Part shown: positions 11,208 through 21,400 of the stretch, piece by piece | How the letters are laid out: the number at the start of each line of letters is the position of its first letter | Position numbering within the stretch: the stretch's first letter is position 1 | Assembly (NCBI GenBank): GCA_002118135.1 | Contig: BDIU01000014.1 | Location: forward strand, 62,001-126,000 | DNA length: 64,000 nucleotides | Reading direction: 5' to 3' | Origin: Trebouxia sp. TZW2008 | Taxonomy: Eukaryota; Chlorophyta; Trebouxiophyceae; Trebouxiales; Trebouxiaceae | Translations under genes and position numbers: made by a program | Notes under the pieces: generated by a model | Told to the model about the DNA's origin: nothing | Database searches by the model: none | The model's input: the letters and a program-made list of their open reading frames with translations, nothing else

Positions 11208-14200
11208 CTATACAATGCGCCCACTTTGCAGCGAAGAAGCTGGTGCATTGAAAGCTGTTCCACAGGTTGAACACTCTGACAGCTTCTGCAACAGCATGAA
11301 ACAAAATCTCAATATTATTGCATTGCACACCTCAATAGCTTTGCAAACATGCATGCCAGCTACCTTCACACACTGGGACTTAGATTGCTCAGGTCGAAAA
11401 CATGAACATACACTGTTTGAACGCAAGTTGAGTCGTGAATATACACAGGCGTACCTGACAGAAAATGGAAAGACAGACAGAGCAGACATATCCCATGTCA
11501 ATGGTTTTCTGCAAAGCAAACAATCAGATTCTCAGCACACATATCTGCATTAGCCGCTCGTGCTTCCACCGCAGAACATGCGTCAGCTTGGCAGGCAGGC
11601 TCATGCTGCAGTCGCGGCAAATTTGTGCAACTCTTTCAGATTGTATGTGCAGCGGCCTTAAACCCAGCTGACAGGTTGCACATGTGCAATGTGTGTTGCA
11701 ATTGAATGCAGCCCAAAAGTGCCAAACAAATCATAACTCAGCCTGGCTGCTGCGCACATGGCATGCTAGTCAAAGCAAGCTTTGGGTGTGTACCTTATGA
11801 CAGAAGCAAGAAGCTCTGAAATCCACTCCTGCGTGCAGCACAGCGTTTCTTGCAAGGCTCAGTCAAGCTATGGTTGGAGGCAGTTGATTGCTTCAGTGTC
11901 TACCTAGCTGGGCCTGCTGAGTCTTTCTGGTATGCGTTTTGGATGGATGAATGGATGGATGGATGGATGGATGAATGAATGGATGGATGGATGGTGAGTC
12001 AAGCTGAACACTGTCATGAAGCAGACAATGCAGATGCAGCAATTGAGATCAAGTTGGCAAATAAGTCAAAAATGGACATCTGCTCCATTTTTGCTGACTG
12101 CCGACAGAGTTGCCGGAAGCTTGCTTGATGGGGTTTGTTAACGGGCATGCCAAATGCACCTCAAGTCTTGCATGCTCAAAGAGGAAGAAGAATCATGATG
12201 ATGACAGAAAAAGTACACTTGCTAGCATATGTACCCAGGTGTTTGTGGCACAAGTCCTGTCTTGCCAGGCAGCTTTGTCTTGAAGCATGTTGTTTGCCAC
12301 GTGAACACCATTGTTGCTGCACATGGCTGTTGCTGCAGTATTGGCATGTATGCAGCAGTACAACAGAATAGGATAGCGCAGTGTTTCACCTGTCATCTTT
12401 GGCATCTGAAGAAAGCCCCTGGTGTAAGTGTCAGCGCTGAACACCGTCTGCAGCAACAAACACTGTAACGCACTGGTCTCTGTCCCTAGCACTTACAGAC
12501 TTGTTCTGGATTTTGGAGACTTTGATATGAGGACAATGTTGAATGCCATCAACCGTTCCACTTGTCAGAAGATCAGCATGAGGCACATGCCAGAACACAC
12601 ATGCCGCTGCAAGCACCTAAGGATCACACGCTGTTTTTCATGCGTTTGGATGAAAAGGTCATGAAAACCACATGGGCACCCAGTTGAATGCAAAGCTGAT
12701 GCATGCGACATGCTGGAAATTGCAAAAATTGCTTCCAAGACTGAACACAATGCTCACCAGCAGGTACTGAAGCAGGGCTGCAGGCCTCCTAGGGCGCAGG
12801 TAAAGGCCCTCAGTGATATGTGCTGCCTGTTGCAGGAAAGCTGAGTCCTGGTTGCCCACCATGCAAGTCTCGATGACTATACCATGCCTCTGCAGCATCA
12901 CAGCGCTGTTGAGGCCAAAAGGAACAGAGTCAGTCTGGTCCTTAGGCCATTGCTTGGCATGATGTTTGTTCAACAGGAAATGTTCAAACAGCTGAAATGA
13001 CAGTCTGCCAAGAAGAAGTGTCTGATGAACACAGTCAATCACTGCTGGTCCACGCAGTTTCCGTCGACCTACGGTGCTGCAGAAAGCTTGCTTGGGATTA
13101 ATCAGCTTGAGCTCAGCATATTGCATGAACCATAATGCACAAAGGACGGAAACCCACATATTTGCAAGCATTTGCTGACACTGCTGTGCTTTCTCTCCTG
13201 CCAGAGCAGACTGCATTCAATGACGCAATATTGCAAAGGGCACAAATTTGTTGCAAGTCCTTTGGTCAAGGTGACGCATGCAGGCCAGCAATTTGACAAT
13301 TCCCTACCTCAGCTGTGAAGATGGCATTCCTGGTGGCAATGCAATGTTCAGTGCACAGGCAAGCAATACCTCTCAACAAACCCTGAACAACACAAAGCTC
13401 CAAGATGACTAGACAAGATGATACCTGCATGTCAGAATTTTGGCAAGTCCCTACCTGCGCTGAGAAGATGGCATTCATGATGGCAATGTATTGTGCTGGC
13501 ACATCTGGTGAGCCGTTGATGCATAGGATGCGCGGCTTGGAGCCTTCACCCCTTGTGGATGCTGATGCCTCCTGCTGCTTGCGGATGAGACACAGCGCCC
13601 TTGACAGTGCTGCTGACCAGCAGGGCGCACCTACATGCTCTGCACGCATGCACAAGTTTGCTTGTGCCCTGTGACTTGAGCCACAAGCAAGTGTATGCCT
13701 CAGCTGCTGAATTGAATGGATATGGGCAAGTGGCAGCTAAGACTGTTCTGATCTGTGTGTTGTATTGCAGCTGATGGCCACGCAGCTGCTGACTTGCAAG
13801 GCGCATCTAAACGCTCTGCATGCATGAGTACCACTGTTTCTGTCTTGACAGCTCAACTGCAAGCGACTGGATGCTTCAGCTGCTGGGTTGAGTTGATCTG
13901 AGGCTGTCTGCAGTTTGAGAATGCTCTGTTTTGTGTGCTGTGTCACTGTGTGACTCTTGGGGTCCATCAGCACATGCATACAGATTTTCCTGGTGAGCGG
14001 TTGTGCATCTTACTGTGCAATCTGCAAGGCTGGTCTCAATAAGAAGCAAACAGTCAGGGCAAGGTCACATAGTCAAGGCATGACAAGAGCTGTGTGACAA
14101 GCAACATGCATGCTGTATATGGATGCAAAATCTTGGATGACATACAATTTATGGCATTGAACTCACTGACTCAAGGTCGACACATGGTGCGCGCAGACTG

Positions 14201-14808
14201 CCCAATGATTCATGGAAAGCCCAATCAGCAAAAGCTGATGCTGCGTTTGTTGAAGCTGATGCAAGTTTGCTACAGCAGCGCACTTTGCTGAGTGTGGAAA
14301 GAAATCTGTGTGTACCTGAGCTGTCAGAGCCAGCTGCCATGTGTTGCAGCAAACGCTGTAAGACTTCCTCAGCCATAGGTGCAGACCGCTGCTTGGCTCT
14401 AGGATTGCTGCTCAGCACTGATGGCGATAGGTATAGCAAGTGACTGCAGCAGCAATCAGCTTCTTTAGGCAATGGGAGTTGCATCAGCAGGTCAAAACCA
14501 AAAGCTATGTGCTGACCTGCCTGTACCATCAACTGCAAAGACAGCCACGTTGTTGCCTTCTTGCAGCATCAGATATGTGTTCAAAAAGAGCAGCAGTTGC
14601 TGCATCAGAGTTGCAAAAGTTGGTTTCTGAGAGTCCTGTGTCTCCTGATGACCACCATCCTGTTGAAGTTGCTCCCACACGCCGCGGCTGGTGTCCAACA
14701 GCAGAACCAGCATGCGCGCATCGCCTGCAATCAAGGACAGTTGGTGTGAGTGCATCAAAATGGGATAATCATTCTCGTTCAAAGTGCCAGGAGGTCACCT
14801 TCAGCCAT
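11208..14808 (-). CDS. TFB4: TFIIH core subunit TFB4 / p34 (GTF2H3 family)
   Basis: Subunit of TFIIH, which acts in RNA polymerase II initiation and nucleotide excision repair and binds p44. Nine exons on the minus strand: 14799-14808, 14517-14724, 14316-14443, 13455-13612, 12758-12889, 12390-12447, 11794-11828, 11455-11508 and 11208-11285. All phases fit and give 286 residues (human about 308). The start MAEGDARMLVLLLDTSRG is the von Willebrand-A-like domain. Next come LLLFLNTYLMLQEGNNVAVF, ALSRALCLIRK, KPRILCINGSPD with QYIAIMNAIFSAQ, and FLQQAAHITEGLYL. The C-terminal zinc region has CFCHK, GYVCSVCLSIFC and ECSTCG. The first coding exon is only 10 nt. Decayed partial copies of exon 4 flank it. 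An acceptor 3 nt further in (exon end 13609) is equally possible. Confidence 0.93.
11940..11996. repeat. (ATGG)n microsatellite
   Basis: A run of tetranucleotide units ATGG/GATG with a few ATGA variants. It lies in an intron of TFB4. Confidence 0.9.
13183..13360. repeat. Decayed copy of the 3' edge of TFB4 exon 4
   Basis: Plus-strand bases about 13300-13350 closely repeat 13445-13495: both read ctacct..gctg..aagatggcattc. In TFB4 sense this is the end of exon 4 with its donor (AIF.A then GTAGGG). The copy lies about 145 bp downstream in the following intron. A weaker third match may be at about 13215-13240. The copy is not needed for the frame. Confidence 0.65.
13610..13900. repeat. Tandem pair covering the 5' edge of TFB4 exon 4
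   Basis: The segments 13610-13735 and 13783-13895 are diverged direct repeats. Both start gctgctgac, contain a version of gctctgcatgcatg and end with cagctgctg followed by ttga. In TFB4 sense the first includes the exon 4 acceptor region. The offset is about 173 bp. Confidence 0.6.
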
Positions 14809-15499
14809 CACGCAACTAGGTGCTGATCAAGCCTACACACGCAACCTGTTGCCCGACAGTTGCGCGCCAGGCAAGCGCGTATCCCACGCGGCTTCTATAT
14901 AATAGTGACACTGCTCGACAACGCGCCGTTGCGCTGTTCGATGGCAATGTGCTTGATCCCCGACGAGTCTCTTGATACATGACAGTTCGCTCCGGAACCA
15001 GCATTCTTGTACACTGGACAACATGGCTTGCTTTCTAATGGCAGAGTTTTGAACAGTACATGCATGCATCCATGCCTGAATCGATCATCATGTCTCATTT
15101 ACTGTAGACTTGATGACTTGTCCCACGCATCGTTGGAACAAGCTTGATCAGTGGCAGGTGCTCTGTCAGAATACAGTACTTGCTTCAGCGCTGAGAAACT
15201 GCGACTTGAGGTGAGAGCACCTGCATGAGAACCAGCCTTGACCAGTTTGAATGTGCTGCCGAGCTCGCATTACAGCAAAATGTGTTAAGCAAGCTGCGCT
15301 TCAGATTCTTGACACAAATGTCAACATGTGATGAATGTGCTGTGCCTGCGAAGGTGTGATATAAATAGGGTACTGCTGTCCTTGCGAAAGCTCGATGTCG
15401 TTGTCATCAATCGTGCAATTGCCGAAGCCGTCGATAGGCTTGCACAGCTCACGCAGACCCGGTCCAAATCTCTCATCCGGTCATAGATCAGTTGCAACA
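14809..15499. promoter_or_regulatory. Divergent promoter region, TFB4 / glutamate decarboxylase
   Basis: About 690 bp separate the TFB4 start (14808, minus) from the preferred GAD start (15500, plus). A CpG-rich block lies at about 14860-14960. A possible TATA element for TFB4 is tatataat at 14896-14903, about 90 bp before its ATG. A clear TATAAATA for GAD is at 15360-15367. Confidence 0.5.
15360..15367 (+). promoter_or_regulatory. TATA box of the glutamate decarboxylase gene
   Basis: TATAAATA followed by GGG lies 28 bp before an in-frame ATG at 15395 and 133 bp before the ATG at 15500. Transcription would be expected to begin near 15390. The upstream ATG would then have almost no leader, so 15500 is favoured as the start. 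Confidence 0.5.
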
Positions 15500-18400
15500 A
15501 TGGCTGGAAAACAGGACAAGACGCAGTTTCTGAAGGAACGATTCGGTGCATTCAGCGATCCACAGAATGACGAAGCTGCCTACGGAAGTGCTGAGGAGCC
15601 CCTTTTCGGCTCCAGATACACCTCGCACGACATGCCTAAATACGAGTAAGCGCTTGTTTCAAATGCCTGCGCGGTCATGGACAAGGCGTTGCATGCATAA
15701 CCAAACATGCAGAGCGTTCGTTCGAGGTGCAGGTTCCCAACAAAGTCGATGCAACCCACGGTTGCGGCTCAGCTTGTACGGAACATGCACCAACTGGACG
15801 CCAATCCAAGGTACAGTGACGATCTGCAAACTGTATTCTTTGCCATGCCTAACGCGGATGCAAGTAACAGCTTGACCGTTATTGAGCGGTTATCGCCACA
15901 ACGTGTTTTGGACGTGCAGACTGGACATGGCCTCTTTTGTGACTACGTGGATGGATGGTGAAGCTGAAAAGCTTATAGCAGAGACACAAGCAGTCAACAT
16001 AGTTGACACAAGTCAATACCCTCAATGCACAGAAATGGAGCGTAGGTGGGTATGCATCAACAATTCAACTGCCTGCATGCAGCCAGATTGCATGCACATT
16101 CTGTGAGTGATTTGCAGCTTGACAATTTCAGCTGCATCAAAGAAGGTGCTAGCTTATTGCAGGCATACCTGCCCTTAGTCATGTTGGTTGGGCAACTTGC
16201 AATTTTGGTCGTCAGATGATAACCATGCAGCCCCTGCAACATGAGTGCATTTGCCTGTCACAGTGAAGAGCATGACACACATTGAGCAACAATGAGACTG
16301 TCGATCAAACACCAAGTTGAGATGTTGCAGCATCACCTTGTGAGTTGGCTGTTCTGCGCTGGTGCAGGCCCCATCTTCATCAAGCTGTATGCTCGATCTG
16401 AGGACTGTCATACAAATTGCGCTGATGTTCATACAGCTCATGCATCAACTCATGTTGAAATCGCTTTGGAACCCTCTGATGCACTGGACACCTAGCATTG
16501 GCACCAAGTCTTCTGTCACAGGTGTTGGCAAATGCTTGTTGGTCTGTTGCACGCACCAGAGGGTGGCAAGTCATAGGGGGAGTAACGGCTAGGCATCAGC
16601 ACCATTGGCAGCACTGGATGGCGTATCGCTCAGCTCATGTGTCAACTCATGTCAAGACCAACTGAGCAGCCTGCCTGGAAGTTAAGCCCCAATCTCCAAT
16701 CTGTTGTCACAGGTGTTGGCAGATGCTGGCTGGGCTGTGGCACGCCCCAGAGGGTGGCAAGTCAGAGGGGGAGCAAAGGCTAGGCACCAGCACCATTGGC
16801 AGTAGTGAAGCATGCATGCTGGGAGGGCTGGCCCTAAAGCGCCGCTGGGCCCAGGCCAGAAAGAAGGCTGGCAAGTCAACTGAAAAGCCCAATCTCATCC
16901 TGGGCATCAATGCTCAGGTACTCTCAGGCCACTTTTGTCTTGTTTACCCTAGCAGAGAAGACAATGTTAATTCACACTCCTGGTGTCCTCCTTCTTGTCC
17001 ATTTTTGGATTTTTGGAAGAAGGACTGGTGCGTTGCTAGACATGCAGATAGCAATCACATCAATGACTACTGCGCCTTGTTGACTTATTCTGATCTGAGT
17101 CTGTTTACACATGATGCAATGCAATGGTCCAAGCTGTTACGTGCAATGTGCCTCCACAAACTTGATCATCAGCCGAGCTGTGATGTAATCCCAAATTTGT
17201 TTGGAGCATGCTCAGCTTAAACCAGATGCGTCTCAATGCACCTGAGTCTCGCCTTTTACTCAAGACAGAGTAGACCAGGGATGCTCATCAGCTCTCAAAC
17301 ACAGACACTGCTGCTAAAAGATAACACCAAGTCCCACCTTGGTCTGCCCACATGGCTCTGCTATGTGTAGCTATGGTCACCATGTATGGCTCTTTTGTCA
17401 ACAGTGCTGTACAATGTCCACATCTATCTAACCTACATCTACTTTACAACTAAGTGGGGAATGCTTGTGGAGCCTTGCCTTGGCATTAACAGTTTGCTCT
17501 GCTGCCACAGATGGCGCATTGGGCAGTACTTGTGCTTCATGAAATATTTTAGACCACCCTTCACAGAGGCTGACATACCTGCTGCCTGTGCTTGCAGGTA
17601 TGTTGGGAGAAGTTCAATGAGTACTTTGAGGTTGAGGGGCGGTATGTGCCTGTGGAGGTGGACTATCCAGTCATGCATGCAGACAGGATTGAGGAATATG
17701 CTGATGAAAACACTATTGGTGAGCGCACTTTTCAGCTGCTGCAATTCCCTGTGAAGATGTTCTAAATGCAGTGCAAACACCGTAGTCCTCATGTCCTTGT
17801 GTTGTGTACCTGCTATTGCATATGGGAAATGCTTCAATTACCTGCTTTCTGACAAGGGTCAACTTGAGTCTGCTGCGACAACAGGACAGATGTGCCAAGT
17901 CTTGCACGCCATGAATTATCATTCAGTTCAAGCCTGCAAGTCAAGTGTAATGATACTCATGTGTTGACTGGCAAGAATGAAACATACAGACCTCATGCAG
18001 GTGTGGTGTCCATGTTTGGCAGCACCTACAATGGGCAGTTTGAGGATGTCAAGTCCTTCAACGACAAAGTTGGTAAGCTCACCTGCTGCACAATCAGTCA
18101 TGACACCCACAAACAATGTCCTACAGTGCACATGCCCTGAGGTGCAAGCTAGCTGCACATTAACCCCATACCCTTGCAGGATCCTCAAGCCTCGACGAGT
18201 CTCATGCATCTGCTATGCGACGTGAGTTACTGCATACCATTTGACCTATCCAAGCTCCAGCAGCCTGAGATTCAAACGCAAACATGCATGCTTGTGACAT
18301 ATTTCCACTTCAGCAGCTTTCCCAGAACTGCATGTGTAACCACCGTCAGCTGACAGCCAACTGCTTGTGATGCAGCTGAGCTGAACAAGAAGAATGGATG

Positions 18401-21400
18401 GGACATGAGGATCCACGTTGACGCTGCCAGTGGTGGCTTCATTGCTCCATTCATCTTCCCTGACCTGGAGTTTGACTTCAGACTCCCATTGGTCAACTCC
18501 ATCAGCACAAGTGGGCACAAGTGAGTGGCTGGCGCCTTGTGCTGACTCAACCTTTCATATTGAATGTTTGATATTGGACATGTTCTGCAGCACAAACGAG
18601 TACTGAGCATCTAATGCTGGCTTTTGAGTCTCAAGTGGGTTTGGCTTGCTGTCGTAGATATGCATCTGAACCTTGAAGCGCCTCTTGATCTTTGTTCAGT
18701 GGCAACATGCTATTGCTGATGTCAATAAGCTGTTGCAGCACCACTGCATGCAAGTCATGAGCATCATGACATGTAGTGCATGCCTTGGCCATGCTTTTTG
18801 GAATTGCAGCATCACCAGAAAGCTTGGCAGCAGAAAGTTGCTTGCTGTGACAAAAGCATTTGCCATTGGTCTGGATTTGGAGTTTGGGCTGGCAGGCAAA
18901 CGCAGTCAAGGCTATAAGGGAGCCCAAATGCACACAGGTCTTTCATGTTGCTGCGCAGCCTAAGGGGTAAAGACCCCTTGCTTGCGCAGCAGCAAGGGTC
19001 CTTGTGTGAGCCATCTTCCTGTATACCCTGCCTTACTCGCTGCCTTCAGCTGCAGGCACTTGCACTCCATGACGTTCTCACTGCTGTGTCCCATGAAGGC
19101 TCTGATTTCAAACTTGTCTCAACCGTGATGACTTTGCAACAGCACACAATAGTCAGCGTCTTGTACCTGGGCTTGACTTCCTGTCACCCAATGCAGCATG
19201 CATTTCACCTGCTTTGTACTGTGACAACATCCAGCATACATCTTGCACATACTCAGGTGTACACTTGGGAAACACATCATCATGAGTGCAGCAGCAAAGT
19301 GTGCTCATGTCTCAATGGCAGTCACACTCTGAACTGGTGATGCATTGTTCATTTGTGATTTTCAGGCGCCAGAAATGACCCCATAAGCAATGAGTGCTGG
19401 AATGATGACTACTGCTTTGCACCACTCAGCATTTGCCCTGGGATCTTCAGCACTTCAACTTGCAAGACAGGACTTGACTGCAGTCATGGTTTGATGTACT
19501 CTGGTGGACAGCTTTTAGGTCTTTCAGCAATGTGACTGCAGGTATGGGCTGGTGTATCCGGGTGTTGCCTGCAGTATCTCAGCATTTAGATCTCAGCGCT
19601 TCATGTTTCATGTTTCAGTATGTAAGTGACTGCAGGTACGGTTTGGTGTACCCTGGTGTTGGCTGGATTGTGTGGCGCAACAGGTCCTGTGTGGATGAGA
19701 GCCTCATCTTCCACGTGAATTACCTGGGCACTGACCAGCCCTCCCTCAACCTCAACTTCTCCAAGAACGCCAACATGATTGTTGCACAGTACTACCAGGT
19801 ACACTGCATATGCCACTGCCAATGTCAGTGCTTATTCAGTGTAAAGACAAGTGTGCTGGAAAGACTTAATCTCGTCTTGATTTTGCGCAGGGTCATTTTG
19901 CATTGACATGATTCTGTGCAAGCATTTTGATCAGCTAAGCTACACAGATCAAGCTAACTTTTGACGGCAGCTCAAAAATGTTGCTGGACCTGTGTCCCAT
20001 GCCAGATGCATGTTGTGCTGTAGCAAAATGTGGTAAGGACGCTCAGCTGCAACTGACAGGGTTCATCAAGCAGACCTGTTGTCTAAACACAAGATACACT
20101 GCACTGCATAGAAGTGCAGAATGGTTGGCCAGCTTGTGTCTGTGCATGTTTGCTGAGCACATTGACCTTCATCAGGGGTGTGTGCTACAGCAGTCTGCAA
20201 CTGCTGCAGAAGTGCATCAAGCTATGATCCAAACTTGTGCTATAGGTGCGTTTTGCAGCACTTCTAGCACATTCTTGATCCATAGCTTGATGTGCTTCTG
20301 CTGCTTGCAAACAACTGGCTGGTTCTACCTTGCAGCCTAGCGGACATCTTCACAAGGTCGAATTATGCACCAGACCAAGTCACAAGACCAAGTCACAACA
20401 CAGTCAAACAATTCCTTCTGACTGTCACAACATAGTTGTCTGCTTTCTTGAGGTGCATTGCAATGCGCAACACTCTGTTCACAAGCGCAATGCAGGGCTG
20501 GATTGCTGAAAGCCCTGTCTGTGATGCAGATCCTACGTCTTGGGTTTGACGGGTACAAGAAGATCATGACCAACCTGATGGAGGTGGCTGCGCATCTGGC
20601 CCAGGGCATTCTCAAGACAGGTAATGCCCATTCCAAGAAAAGAGGGCTCCTTTTACCCCTCCGTCCTGTCCTGCTTCGGCGCCTCTCTTTGCTGTTCCCC
20701 TTATCCCTCTCTCTTCTCTGTCCCCTACTCCTCCCTCCTGTCTTTTCCCTGCTCCCTAACCATCCCTTCCTAAAGGTGATGCCCCTCACAAAGATTTTCT
20801 CCCACAGCCCCATCTCCCCCTGCCCCCCTTTTTGCCCTCTACCTCTCACCGTCCGTGCTTTTACCCTTCACCCTTCACCGTGTTGGGGAAGGTTTCTCCC
20901 ATACCTTCCTCCTGTCCTTGTACTTTCCCAAGCTGTCCCCATCCTGCCCTCCTCCGTTATGCTTCTCTGACCCTCTGGCATTCTATCTTCAATCCAACCT
21001 GCCCCCTCCCCCCCCCCACCCCTCTGTGCTCTTCCCAAATCACCACCCTGTCGCTTCCCTTTTGGCGTCCCTTGTGCACTATCTGGCCTGTCCTCCCCCT
21101 CACCCATTTCTCTTTTCCCTTCCCTGCAGCCGCCCTTGTAACCCATCCTGCCTGTTCTGTCCGCCAATTTTGGATTGTCTTCCCTTCCCTTTCCTTTCCC
21201 CGTATAACCCCCCCCCCCTCTCCCTGCCACCCAAGCTCTGACCTCTGTCCTCTTGCCAACCCAACCCCATGCTCCACAATTCTTCTGCCCCCCTTGTACC
21301 CTCCCATGTTATCTGCGCCCTCTGACCCCACCTCCCCATTCATCGTCAAAATCATTTTGCTGGTTCTGCCATCCCAAACCCTGGCAGTACTGGCATGCAA

